Positions 18,436-27,047 of a stretch of 64,000 nucleotides of DNA are shown one piece after another. The stretch is from Gammaproteobacteria bacterium. GTDB taxonomy: Bacteria; Pseudomonadota; Gammaproteobacteria; Steroidobacterales; Rariloculaceae. How positions within the stretch are numbered: the stretch's first letter is position 1; the number at the start of each line of letters is the position of its first letter. The notes beneath the pieces are model-generated. The model saw nothing but the letters and a program-made list of their open reading frames with translations, was not told the origin of the DNA and made no database searches. Made by a program: the position numbers and the translations under genes. The stretch lies in assembly GCA_022825505.1 (NCBI GenBank), contig JAJDWR010000036.1, forward strand, positions 132,034 to 196,033, given 5' to 3'.

Positions 18436-19836
18436 TCAGCTGTAAACGCCTTCTCCATAGGCCTCCGAGATGTAGTTGACGAATCGGGTAAATTCGCCCT
18501 GAAACGTCAGGGGGAAATCTCCGATCGGACCGTTCCGTTGCTTGCCGATTATGATATCGGCCACACCCTTCTTGGGCGTTTCGTCGTTATACAATTCGTC
18601 TCGATAGATGAAGAGGATGACATCGGCGTCCTGCTCGATAGCGCCGGACTCTCTCAGGTCGGACATTACCGGTCGTTTGTCGTTGCGTTGCTCGACGCTT
18701 CGGTTGAGCTGCGACAGCGCAACCACGGGAATGCTCAACTCCCTTGCCAGACCCTTCAACGAGCGGGAAATCTCTGAAATCTCCGTAGCACGATTCTCCG
18801 TGGAACCGCTGATCTGCATCAATTGAAGATAGTCCACGACAACAAGTCCCAAACCGTGTTCCCGCTTCAGGCGGCGCGCCCGGGCTCGAACCTCGGTGGG
18901 CGAGAGCCCGGGTGCATCGTCGATATAGATCGGGGCATTCGACATCATCGTGGAAGCGTGATTGATTCCCTGCCAGTCCTCGTCCGTCAATCGGCCGGAG
19001 CGCAAATGCGATTGATCGACCTGGCCGATTGCACTGATCATCCTCATGGTCACCTGTTCCTTCGGCATTTCCATGCTGAAGATGCCCGTGGGAATTCGCT
19101 GCTTCTCGTCGACAGATGCAAAAGTGGCAATGTTCAACGCCAGGGCAGTCTTGCCCATGGACGGCCGCCCGGCTATCACGATCAGGTCACCTGCCTGAAG
19201 CCCGGAGGTGCGGCTGTCCAGATCATCAAATCCCGTCTTTAACCCGGTGATGCCATCCGCGCTATCGCGCAATGCGTCAAGTCTGTCAATGTTGTCGGGT
19301 ACGATATCCCTTAACGGTACGAATCCGGATCCGCCGCGCTGGCCGCGTTCAGCGATTTCGAATACGCGTTGCTCAGCCTGATCGACCAGTTCCGCAACCT
19401 GGCGCCCTTCGGACTCGAAGGCGCTGGCAGCGATGTCGCCGCCAACCTCAATGAGCTGACGAAGCATTGCATGCTCGCGCACGATGGAAGCGTAGCTGCG
19501 AATATTGGCGGCCCCGGGGGTGTTCCCTACCAGGCGCGCCAGGTAGGCGCGGCCGCCGGCATCGTCCAGCTTGTCCTGCCGCTGCAGGCGATCGCCCACG
19601 GTGATTGCATCGAGCGGCTGGTTTCGCTCGATCAGGTCCCCCATGGCGCCGAAAATCAGTCGGTGATCCGGACGGTAGAAATCCTTGTTGCCGACGACAT
19701 CCGCAACCTGGTCCCAGGCCCGCTCATCGAGCATGATGCCGCCCAGCAGCGACTGTTCCGCATCTTCGGAATGGGGCGGCTGGCGCGGCGCTGGTACTCG
19801 AGAGCCAAGCGTGGATGTGGACAGGACTTCGGCCAT
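18436..19836 (-). CDS. dnaB: Replicative DNA helicase DnaB
   Basis: Hexameric 5'-3' helicase of the replisome. It has 466 residues. The N-terminal domain begins PPHSEDAEQSLLGGIMLDE, followed by a linker and then the RecA-like domain with Walker A AGRPSMGKTAL and the DnaB motif VVVDYLQLMQISGS. No intein is present. It follows rplI by about 80 bases, the usual rpsF-rpsR-rplI-dnaB order in proteobacteria. Confidence 0.98.
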   Translation of the reverse strand: MAEVLSTSTLGSRVPAPRQPPHSEDAEQSLLGGIMLDERAWDQVADVVGNKDFYRPDHRLIFGAMGDLIERNQPLDAITVGDRLQRQDKLDDAGGRAYLARLVGNTPGAANIRSYASIVREHAMLRQLIEVGGDIAASAFESEGRQVAELVDQAEQRVFEIAERGQRGGSGFVPLRDIVPDNIDRLDALRDSADGITGLKTGFDDLDSRTSGLQAGDLIVIAGRPSMGKTALALNIATFASVDEKQRIPTGIFSMEMPKEQVTMRMISAIGQVDQSHLRSGRLTDEDWQGINHASTMMSNAPIYIDDAPGLSPTEVRARARRLKREHGLGLVVVDYLQLMQISGSTENRATEISEISRSLKGLARELSIPVVALSQLNRSVEQRNDKRPVMSDLRESGAIEQDADVILFIYRDELYNDETPKKGVADIIIGKQRNGPIGDFPLTFQGEFTRFVNYISEAYGEGVYS

Positions 19837-19917
19837 GGTCCGGGGGCGGTTCTTCTTCGATTCAGCTTAGCACACGGTCCTGAAACATGGCTGTGCTGAG
19901 CTGTCCTTTGACTTTAC

Positions 19918-20421
19918 TTATTCGTCGTCGAATTCTTCCGGTTCCGCCGTCTCCCCGGGAGCGTCATCCCGATCGCCCGAGCCTTCGACAATCACGGTCA
20001 ATTCCGCGTCGACGTCCGCGTGCAGATGCACTTCGATCGTGTACTCGCCTGCGACCCGAATCGGCCCGTCGGGCAAGCGAATGGCGCTGCGTTCGACCGC
20101 CTGGCCACGCTCGTGCAGGGCGTCGGCAATATCCACGGCGCCCACCGATCCGAACAGCTTCCCTTCGGGCCCTGTGTTGGCGTGAATCGAGACGGTCTGG
20201 CCCTGAATCTGCTCGGCGAGGATGCGTGCCTGTTCGACCAGATCCGCTGCCTTGGCTGCGAGCTCAGCCCGGCGTGCCTCGAACTTGGCAATATTTTCCG
20301 GTGTCGCGGCAGTCGCCTTGCCCTGCGGCAGGAGATAGTTGCGCGCGTATCCCGGCTTCACCGTGACACGCTCGCCAAACTTGCCGACATGGTCGATGTT
20401 CTCCAACAGTATGATGTCCAT
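19918..20421 (-). CDS. rplI: Ribosomal protein L9
   Basis: 50S protein with two domains joined by a long helix. It has 167 residues. The signature GERVTVKPGYARNYLLPQGKA is present, then the helix, then the rRNA-binding C-domain (GKLFGSVGAVDIADAL). The last 18 or so residues are acidic (DDAPGETAEPEEFDDE), a tail beyond the standard 149-residue length. It lies between a DUF2232 membrane protein gene and dnaB. Confidence 0.98.
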   Translation of the reverse strand: MDIILLENIDHVGKFGERVTVKPGYARNYLLPQGKATAATPENIAKFEARRAELAAKAADLVEQARILAEQIQGQTVSIHANTGPEGKLFGSVGAVDIADALHERGQAVERSAIRLPDGPIRVAGEYTIEVHLHADVDAELTVIVEGSGDRDDAPGETAEPEEFDDE

Positions 20422-20436
20422 CCTTTGTTCCCTCCT

Positions 20437-21324
20437 TCAGGATTGCCGGGCCAGCGGCCCGCGCAACTCGATCCAGTTATCCACCAGTCCCACCGACGCC
20501 AGCAGGAGAATCGTGACCGCAGCCGTGACCGGCATGATCAGGAGCACGTACATCGGTACCAGGAAACCGGCGCTCCAGCGCTTTGCCCACGCCCAGGCGT
20601 GCACCACGGCGATCCCCTGAAACCAGAAGGCAAACAGCGCCAGAGGGAAAAGATTCCGGATGACCGTTCCGTCCAGCAGCAGACTGGAAGCCATCAGCAA
20701 CGTCGCGGGAATGCCCACCAGCCGCCCCAGGCGAAGCTGGCGAAACTGCCGGCCGAACTGGGATTCCTCCTGGGTTTTCGAAGCCCACCAGCTTCCCAGC
20801 AACAGCGCCGCCATGAGTTGCAGGTAAATGCCCGCCACCATCAGGCCCGTAAAGTACGGACCCAGATTTTCCACCAGCGAACTCACCTGTTCTTCCGTGG
20901 CGCCGCCGGAGCGGGCCACTTCGGAGAGCCGATCGAGAATGGCCGTCACCCAGGCGCCCGGCTCCGGCCAGAGCATTGCCGCCGACAAGGCCGCTGCGGC
21001 GCAAACGAGTGCCACGCCCTGGTACGTCAGCGCCAGTGAGCCTGTGCGCCGCAACAATGCACCCAGCGCAACGCCGGCGAAGAGCACGGCACCGGCCTCC
21101 AGGACCATTCCAGTGGGACTGACGCCCCATATCCACGCCAACGGGGCCCCCGCAACCGTTGCAGCCAGTGCGCTGAAAACACCATTTCGGGGACCGCGGT
21201 ACAGCGTCTCCAGAGTCATCAGCGCCGCAGAGACGGACAGGACCACCGGAATGGGCGCCAGTACGGCGGCCAGAATGATCAGCCGATATCGCCGTGAGAG
21301 TAGCCACTGCACCAAACCCGCCAT
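20437..21324 (-). CDS. DUF2232 (YybS-like) membrane protein
   Basis: A 295-residue integral membrane protein of unknown function with about eight hydrophobic segments (for example 14-40, 45-68, 70-90, 95-118, 155-178, 205-225, 228-247, 258-282). Such DUF2232 proteins are commonly encoded between rpsR and rplI in gammaproteobacteria, and that is its position here: 31 bases after rpsR and 15 before rplI. The N-terminus MAGLVQWLLSRRYR gives a positive-inside start. No catalytic motif is visible. Confidence 0.82.
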   Translation of the reverse strand: MAGLVQWLLSRRYRLIILAAVLAPIPVVLSVSAALMTLETLYRGPRNGVFSALAATVAGAPLAWIWGVSPTGMVLEAGAVLFAGVALGALLRRTGSLALTYQGVALVCAAAALSAAMLWPEPGAWVTAILDRLSEVARSGGATEEQVSSLVENLGPYFTGLMVAGIYLQLMAALLLGSWWASKTQEESQFGRQFRQLRLGRLVGIPATLLMASSLLLDGTVIRNLFPLALFAFWFQGIAVVHAWAWAKRWSAGFLVPMYVLLIMPVTAAVTILLLASVGLVDNWIELRGPLARQS

Positions 21325-21355
21325 GAATCTGCTCCGCTGCCGCGGGCAGTATGCC

Positions 21356-21580
21356 TCAGTGCTGATCCGTATACGGCAATAACGCCAGGTAGCGCGCCCG
21401 CTTGATCGCGGTGGCCAGTTGCCGCTGATAGTTCGCGCGAGTGCCGGTGATGCGGCTCGGAACGATCTTGCCTGTCTCAGTGACGTACTGCTTCAGCGTT
21501 GCAAGATCCTTGTAATCGATTTCCTCGACGTTATCGGCCGTGAAGCGGCAATACTTCTTGCGCCTGAAATACCGTGCCAT
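21356..21580 (-). CDS. rpsR: Ribosomal protein S18
   Basis: 30S protein that heterodimerises with S6. It has 74 residues, starting [25 protein letters not shown], and contains the S18 motif [27 protein letters not shown]. It lies 11 bases after rpsF. S6:S18 is the likely ligand of the leader upstream of rpsF. Confidence 0.98.
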   Translation of the reverse strand: MARYFRRKKYCRFTADNVEEIDYKDLATLKQYVTETGKIVPSRITGTRANYQRQLATAIKRARYLALLPYTDQH

Positions 21581-21591
21581 GTCCGTCCTCC

Positions 21592-22278
21592 CTACTCTTC
21601 GGCAGCCGCCGTGGAGGCTGCCTCGTCAGCGTCGTCCTTCGAAGTTTCCCCGGAGTCTGCGGACTCGTCGACCGGCTCGGCACTTGCCTCCCCGGCGCTC
21701 TCTTCCGCCGAGGCGTCCGCAGCGCTCTCCTCCGCTGAGGCTTCCGCAGCACTCTCTTCTGCCGAGGCTTCCGCGGAACTTGCCTTCGCTGCGGGTTCCG
21801 CTACGCCTGACGGCGCTGCAGATTCCGCGGCGCCTGGCTCTGCTTTGCCCTTGTCGGCGTCCGCCTTCTCCCTGGCCTGTTCGGCCTTGCGCTGCGCGGC
21901 GGCCCGGGCCCGCGCCGCTTCGGCCTGGGAAGCCGCCTCCTCGCGAGCCCGTTCCTCCTCGCGCGCCTTCGCCATGGGCGACATGTCCGTGATCGGCTTG
22001 TCGCGCTTGATCACCAGGTAACGCAATACGGCGTCGCTGAACCGAAACGCGCCCACCAGCTCGTCCAGCGCGTGCTGGCCGCACTCGATGTTCATCAGCA
22101 GGTAATGCGCCTTGTGGATCTTGTTGATGGAGTGAGCCAGCTGACGCCGGCCCCAGTCTTCCTCGCGGTGCAGTTTCCCGTCAGCGCCCTCGATCAGGGA
22201 TCGATAGCGTTCCATCATGGCGGGGACGTTCTCGCTCTGGTCAGGATGGACCAGAAACACGACTTCGTAGTGTCTCAA
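21592..22278 (-). CDS. rpsF: Ribosomal protein S6 with long repetitive C-terminal extension
   Basis: 30S protein S6. The start is TTG 22278 behind AGGAG with six intervening bases, giving a first residue directly before [18 protein letters not shown]. The S6 fold ends near residue 105 ([17 protein letters not shown]). A charged helix rich in A, E, R and K follows, then an acidic Ala/Ser/Glu tail, giving 228 residues against about 100-135 in most bacteria. The tail holds three nearly exact nine-residue repeats of the form AEASAEESA. An upstream in-frame ATG at 22359 would add non-homologous sequence over the leader and is rejected. Confidence 0.95.
   Translation of the reverse strand: MRHYEVVFLVHPDQSENVPAMMERYRSLIEGADGKLHREEDWGRRQLAHSINKIHKAHYLLMNIECGQHALDELVGAFRFSDAVLRYLVIKRDKPITDMSPMAKAREEERAREEAASQAEAARARAAAQRKAEQAREKADADKGKAEPGAAESAAPSGVAEPAAKASSAEASAEESAAEASAEESAADASAEESAGEASAEPVDESADSGETSKDDADEAASTAAAEE
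21695..21775 (-). repeat. Three tandem 27-base repeats in rpsF
   Basis: Units lie at 21695-21721, 21722-21748 and 21749-21775. They differ by a few bases each and encode the nine-residue repeats of the acidic S6 tail. A degenerate partial unit precedes them on the + strand side. The frame is preserved, so copy-number change would only lengthen or shorten the tail. Confidence 0.85.
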
Positions 22279-22284
22279 TGCAGG

Positions 22285-22327
22285 CTCCTTGCGGTTAAAG
22301 CCTCCCGATTTCCGGTGAGGCAAGGAG
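22285..22327 (-). promoter_or_regulatory. S6:S18-type ribosomal leader that hides the rpsF ribosome-binding site
   Basis: On the - strand an 8-base perfect stem (CTCCTTGC, 22327-22320, with GCAAGGAG, 22292-22285) encloses a smaller hairpin (CTC-a-CCG / CGG-GAG, loop GAAAT). An unpaired TTTAACC lies on the 3' side, running into CCG. The outer 3' arm contains the AGGAG that serves rpsF. This fits the known S6:S18 autoregulatory motif, which has a stem with an unpaired CCG region upstream of rpsF. Binding would hold the Shine-Dalgarno sequence closed. It is not a terminator, as no T-run follows. Confidence 0.7.
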
Positions 22328-22470
22328 AAACGATTTTTTCGGCCCCCACCTGCGCCCATTCACGAGTGCTGCGAAGCGTTGACTCCCGGCCTCTTCCGGT
22401 CGCGCTGCACGTACATTGGCGGATGATGCAGGTCGAGGGCGCTAGATGCTACTTCAGGATACGGACAGTC

Positions 22471-23262
22471 TCAACCCTGTTGGCCTGTCGTCCCCCGGGT
22501 GGCGTTGCTGCTTTCCTGGCCGTGCAACTGCCGTTGTACCTCGAATAGCAGCACGCCGGCGGCGACCGACACGTTCAGGCTTTCCACCACACCCCGCATG
22601 GGGATCGACAGCGTTTCGTCGCACAATTCGCGCGTGAGACGTCTCAACCCCTTCCCCTCGCCCCCCACTACAAGCGCCAGGGGCGGCCGGAACCCGGCCT
22701 GGTAGATTGTCCGGGAGGCTCCGCCATCCGCCCCGACGACCCACACGCCCGCGTTACGAAGCCAGCGAAGCGTTCCGGCCAGATTGTTGACGCGTACGAG
22801 GGGGACCGTCGCGGCGGCCCCGCTTGCCGCCTTGAGCGCCGCCGCGGTCAGGCCGGCCGCGCGCCGCCTGGGTACGACGATCGCGTCCACTCCGGCGGCG
22901 TCGGCATTGCGAAGGCAGGCCCCCAGATTGCGGGGATCCTGAACGCCATCCAGCACCAGGCAAAGGAAGGACCGGCCGCGCTCGATGACCCGCTCCTCGA
23001 ATTCCGTAATCCCCATTTCCCCGATTCCCGCCGTCCGCACCAGCACGCCTTGATGACGCCCGCCGCCGCTCATCCGGTTCAGACGTTCCCGGTCGGCTTC
23101 CTCCACGGGGATGCCCAGCGCCTCAAGCGCACGACGAAGTGCAGGCAGGGCGCCGGACCGCGAACCCCGCAACAGGACCGCATCGCGAATCGTTTCCGGA
23201 CGCTTCTCCACAAGGGTACGCACGGAGTGCAGGCCGTAGACCCTTTGATTTTCGCCGCCCAT
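22471..23262 (-). CDS. rlmB: 23S rRNA (guanosine2251-2'-O)-methyltransferase RlmB
   Basis: SPOUT-family TrmH-like enzyme that makes Gm2251 in the ribosomal P-loop. It has 263 residues from ATG 23262, four bases after the rnr stop. The N-terminal substrate-binding domain begins ENQRVYGLHSVRTLVEKRP. The C-terminal knot has LVLDGVQDPRNLGACLRNADAAG, VVGGEGKGLRRL and SIPMRGVVESLNVSVAAGVLLFE, motifs 1 to 3 of the family. rnr-rlmB order is the usual one. Confidence 0.97.
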   Translation of the reverse strand: MGGENQRVYGLHSVRTLVEKRPETIRDAVLLRGSRSGALPALRRALEALGIPVEEADRERLNRMSGGGRHQGVLVRTAGIGEMGITEFEERVIERGRSFLCLVLDGVQDPRNLGACLRNADAAGVDAIVVPRRRAAGLTAAALKAASGAAATVPLVRVNNLAGTLRWLRNAGVWVVGADGGASRTIYQAGFRPPLALVVGGEGKGLRRLTRELCDETLSIPMRGVVESLNVSVAAGVLLFEVQRQLHGQESSNATRGTTGQQG

Positions 23263-23266
23263 GGGT

Positions 23267-25489
23267 TCAGTGCCTCGCCTTCCTCGTTCTCTCCACCGGG
23301 ACAAAGTCGATCTTGCGCTCGCGAACGCTCACCGACGTCAACTGCACCTGCAACCGGTCGGCCAGACGGTAACTCCTGCCTGAATTCTCACCCGTCAACG
23401 CGCTGCCTCCGGCGTCGGCATGATAATAGTCGCGAGGGAGGGAGGAGACGTGTACCAGCCCGTCGATCCCGAGTTCCGCGACACGCACGAACAGTCCGAA
23501 TGGCACGATGCCGGAGACGGAAACCGCGAAACGGTCCCCGACACGATCCTTCAGCCAGGCGCACTTGAGGCGCTCCTCCACGTCCCAGACGGCTTCGTCC
23601 GCGCGTTGCTCGGCCCGGGAGCAATGACGGCCGAGATGCTCCATCGCCGCCAAATCGTAGCTGAACCCCTTCACGCCGCCCTTGTGGAGCAGGTGCTTGA
23701 TGGCCCGGTGCACGAGGAGATCCGGATAACGGCGAATGGGCGAGGTGAAATGCGCATAAACGGGTAACGCGAGGCCAAAGTGGCCGCTGTTCTTCGGCCT
23801 GTATTCAGCGCGTGCCATGCAGCGAAGCAACATGGTTTGCACCAGCTCGGCCTCGGGGCCTGATTCGGTTGCCTTCAGAATCCGGTTCATGTCGGCGGGT
23901 TGCAGGCGACCGGGAGAAATGGACGTGATGCCCAGCGTGCGCACAAACAGGATCAACTCGTCGACCCGCTCCGGACCCGGTCCTTCATGCACCCTGTAGA
24001 GGCTGGGGATTCGAGCTTTCCGGAGCCACCTGGCGGCCTCCACGTTGGCGGCGATCATGCACTCTTCGATGATGCGATGCGTGACGAGGCGTTTACGTGG
24101 CGCAACGTTGGAAATCTGTCCCTGGTCATCCAGTTCGAGGACGACTTCACCCAGATCGAATTCGAGGCCGCCGCGTTCGCGGCGACGCTCCAGGAACGCC
24201 GCGTATACACCGGCAAGGGCCTTCAGGCTGCTAAACGTGGCCGAGTCCGTTGGAGGTGCGCCCTTCCTCCCGGACTCTCCAGCCGCTCTGGACCCTCCAG
24301 GCTCCCCGGACGCCCCGGGCTCTCCAATACGTCCGGACTCTCCGGAAATCAGCCGGGCAGCTTCACCGTAGGTGAATCGCCGGGCCGAGCGCATGACCGC
24401 CTCGTAGAAGCGGGACTTGTTCACCTCGCCCTGCTCCGAAACGGTCATGTCGCAGCACAGGCACAGACGCTCAACATCAGATTGCAACGAGCACAGCCCG
24501 TTGGACAGCGCTTCAGGCAGCATGGGAACGACCCGATCCGGAAAATAGACCGAGGTCCCCCGTTCCCGGGCCTCTTCATCCAGCCCCGTCCCGGCGCGAA
24601 CGTAGTGACCGACATCGGCAATCGCAACGATCAGCCGCCAGCCATTACCGGCCGGTTCGCAGTAGACCGCGTCGTCGAAGTCCTTCGCGTCCGCGCCGTC
24701 AATGGTGACCAAGGGCAGTTCGCGCAGGTCCTTGCGCCCACGCCGCGCATCAGCCGTGACGCCCGTGGGCATCTCCGCCGTCTCCGCCTCGACCCGGGGA
24801 GAAAACTCGTGCGGGATTCCATGCGACAGGATGGCCGACAGGGTCTGCGCTCCCGAATCGTCGAAACGGCCCAGCACACGAATGACTCGCCCGACGGCAT
24901 TGGTTCGCCTGGTGGGATGTGCGGTGATCTCGACACGAACCAGGTCGTCTGCCCCGGCGCCCCGGCCTTGCCCTCTGGGAATGAGTACCCTTGTCCGCTC
25001 ACGCCCCTCCACTTCCACCCAGTCGAATCCCCGCTCCCGGACCAGGCGCCCGGCGACTTCGCTGACAGCCCGCTTGAGAATCTCGACCACGCGGCCCTCG
25101 GTGCCGCGCTGAGTGACGCTGATGCGCGCCGCCACCCGATCACCGTCCCAAAGACGGCCCATTTCTCTCGACGAGAGGAAGACGTCCTCGCCGCCACGGT
25201 CCGGTGTCAGAAAGCCATAACCGTCCTTGTGCGCTCGTACCTGACCAATGACCAGATCAAGATGGTGAGCCAGGCAGTATTCCCGTGCGCGATTGCGGAT
25301 GAGTTGCCCGTCACGAACCATGGCCTTGAGCCGGCGCCTGAGCGCGGCCTCATTCCTGGGGCCCTTGAGCCGCATATGCCCTGCAAGTGAAACAAGCGTG
25401 AGCGGACGTCCCGCTGCCTCCATCGCCTTGACGATCTCGCCGCGCGAAGGGATGGGATGCCGGTACCGGCTGTTACGCACGATTGACAC
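23267..25489 (-). CDS. rnr: Ribonuclease R
   Basis: Processive 3'-5' exoribonuclease. The 740-residue protein has an N-terminal helix-turn-helix region, cold-shock domains, an RNB catalytic domain with DGADAKDFDDAVYCEPAGNG, and a C-terminal S1 domain (VSGIVPFGLFVRVAELGIDG). About residues 380-415 form a Gly/Ser/Glu/Pro-rich stretch (from ISGESGRIGEPGASGEPGG) inside the RNB domain, not seen in E. coli RNase R as I recall it. The usual basic C-terminal tail is nearly absent; the protein ends soon after S1 with VPVERTRKARH. GTG start. Confidence 0.95.
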   Translation of the reverse strand: MSIVRNSRYRHPIPSRGEIVKAMEAAGRPLTLVSLAGHMRLKGPRNEAALRRRLKAMVRDGQLIRNRAREYCLAHHLDLVIGQVRAHKDGYGFLTPDRGGEDVFLSSREMGRLWDGDRVAARISVTQRGTEGRVVEILKRAVSEVAGRLVRERGFDWVEVEGRERTRVLIPRGQGRGAGADDLVRVEITAHPTRRTNAVGRVIRVLGRFDDSGAQTLSAILSHGIPHEFSPRVEAETAEMPTGVTADARRGRKDLRELPLVTIDGADAKDFDDAVYCEPAGNGWRLIVAIADVGHYVRAGTGLDEEARERGTSVYFPDRVVPMLPEALSNGLCSLQSDVERLCLCCDMTVSEQGEVNKSRFYEAVMRSARRFTYGEAARLISGESGRIGEPGASGEPGGSRAAGESGRKGAPPTDSATFSSLKALAGVYAAFLERRRERGGLEFDLGEVVLELDDQGQISNVAPRKRLVTHRIIEECMIAANVEAARWLRKARIPSLYRVHEGPGPERVDELILFVRTLGITSISPGRLQPADMNRILKATESGPEAELVQTMLLRCMARAEYRPKNSGHFGLALPVYAHFTSPIRRYPDLLVHRAIKHLLHKGGVKGFSYDLAAMEHLGRHCSRAEQRADEAVWDVEERLKCAWLKDRVGDRFAVSVSGIVPFGLFVRVAELGIDGLVHVSSLPRDYYHADAGGSALTGENSGRSYRLADRLQVQLTSVSVRERKIDFVPVERTRKARH

Positions 25490-25511
25490 TCATCGGTACA
25501 GCCAGTAAATT
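25483..25511 (+). promoter_or_regulatory. Sigma-70 promoter of tRNA-Leu
   Basis: TTGACA (25483-25488), exactly 17 bases, TAAATT (25506-25511), then a GC-rich discriminator CTGGCGCC. The predicted start is near 25518, about 13 bases before the tRNA. The -35 overlaps the first codons of the divergent rnr gene. Confidence 0.65.
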
Positions 25512-25530
25512 CTGGCGCCTTCCTACCCCG

Positions 25531-25617
<87 letters not shown>

Positions 25618-25677
25618 GACTAAAGCGTATTCCAATACATTCGCACTGACGCGCGTCACACGCCGGGGCGATCAAAA

Positions 25678-26958
25678 TCAATCCATCTCGGCGATCTGCC
25701 GTAGCAATTGCCCCTTTTCGCTTTCGGCGGGAACGAATCGTTGCACGCGCTGGCCGGTGAAGACTTCGCCCGTGTAGAGGTTGCCGCCGCTGTCCACGGC
25801 GATCATGTGCAGGCCGAAGAACTGCCCGCCATTGTCGGCCATGGTGCCCATCTGCCCGACCAGGGCGCCGTCGGCGCGATTCAGGAACCAGATTCGGTTG
25901 TTGGTCAGGTCGGAGATGTACAGGTAGCGCTGCTCCGGATCATGGGAGAAAGCCACCCCGCCGGTGGAACCGCCCGCGCCCGTTTCCGGTGCGAGGATGA
26001 ATTCGTCAATGAACTCGCCTTCCTTCGTGGTGACGTGTATACGGTTGGCGTTGCGGTCGGCCGCGTACACAAGGCCGTCGTTGGAGACGTTGATCGTCAG
26101 GTGCCCCACGAATTCCGGCGGCATGGGGCCGTTCGGCGTGTAATCGTGATCGGCTTCGTCGATGCTGATCTCCGCCAGCGGCTTGCCGTAGGCGCCCCAG
26201 CCGCGCTTGAACTCGAGCGAATCCAGATCGAAGACCAGTACGCGTCCGCCCAGGTAGTTGTCGGCGACGTACACCTCGTTGTCGGCTTCGACGATCCGGA
26301 TCTCCTCGATACCGCCAACGACCATGGGTGTCGATGGCGGGTAGCGCTCGCGAAATGCCGTGCGCGCTGCGGCCCGCTGTTCCAGCACAGCGGGGTCGGC
26401 GGCCATGCCTCCGGGCGGGCCGAGGAAATTGATCACCGGACCTCGGCTGCCCTGTCCGGGTTCACGCTCCACGGGCGGCGGCAGACCTACCCGGGCGCCG
26501 TTCTCCCGTTCGGGCGTGCGTGCGATTTCCGCGACCACTTCGCCCGTGTCCGGATCGTACTTGCGAACGGTATCCTGACCGAGGTAGACAAACCCCTCGG
26601 CGTCCACGTCCATGCCGTGACCCTGGGGCGCGTCGAACGAGCCGATGACGTTTCCGCGCCGATCGAAATGAATCATCGAAGGCGGCCGCGTGCAGCACAG
26701 CGCGATGGACGGCGAGGGTTCCGCCCTGAGTTCCAGCGCCGTCAGGTCGTTCGGCCGGTTGAGGACCCAGATGTTGTCGTCGGCGTCCACCGCGAGGCCC
26801 GTGATACCGCCGATCTTCCAATTGTTCGGCAAGGGTTGGGGCCAGCTGGGATCGAATACGAACTCGGGCGCCTGCGCCTGGCCGACTGCGGAAAATGCGG
26901 CCAATGCAGCCCCCGCCAGCGGCGTCCATATGCTTCGAAATCTTGCGTTGTTTCTCAT
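25678..26958 (-). CDS. Secreted NHL-type beta-propeller protein
   Basis: A 426-residue exported protein from ATG 26958, with a signal peptide (about 1-30, ending VGQAQ). It has repeated propeller blades of the NHL/SMP-30 kind, for example GLAVDADDNIWVLNRP, GMDVDAEGFVYLGQ, VSNDGLVYAADRNANRIHV and AVDSGGNLYTGEVFTGQRV. Similar proteins are often annotated as 6-bladed beta-propeller or peptidyl-alpha-hydroxyglycine alpha-amidating lyase-like, but no activity can be assigned. It lies 89 bases before a second propeller gene on the same strand. It could bind a ligand or act as a secreted hydrolase. Confidence 0.8.
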   Translation of the reverse strand: MRNNARFRSIWTPLAGAALAAFSAVGQAQAPEFVFDPSWPQPLPNNWKIGGITGLAVDADDNIWVLNRPNDLTALELRAEPSPSIALCCTRPPSMIHFDRRGNVIGSFDAPQGHGMDVDAEGFVYLGQDTVRKYDPDTGEVVAEIARTPERENGARVGLPPPVEREPGQGSRGPVINFLGPPGGMAADPAVLEQRAAARTAFRERYPPSTPMVVGGIEEIRIVEADNEVYVADNYLGGRVLVFDLDSLEFKRGWGAYGKPLAEISIDEADHDYTPNGPMPPEFVGHLTINVSNDGLVYAADRNANRIHVTTKEGEFIDEFILAPETGAGGSTGGVAFSHDPEQRYLYISDLTNNRIWFLNRADGALVGQMGTMADNGGQFFGLHMIAVDSGGNLYTGEVFTGQRVQRFVPAESEKGQLLRQIAEMD

Positions 26959-27047
26959 CCTGATTGCCCTCCTGCGAAGACTGAGTTTAGCACCGCAAGA
27001 AGCCAGGCGATCAACCCCATGGGTGTCCACGCCGAAACAAACCTGTC

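Noticed and set aside
21695..21775. The 27-base repeats as a CRISPR or mobile repeat
   Set aside because: They are contiguous, in frame and coding, with no spacers.
25647..25658. Perfect palindrome TGACGCGCGTCA between tRNA-Leu and the NHL gene
   Set aside because: Too short, no loop and no T-run, so not a terminator; no reason to call it an operator.
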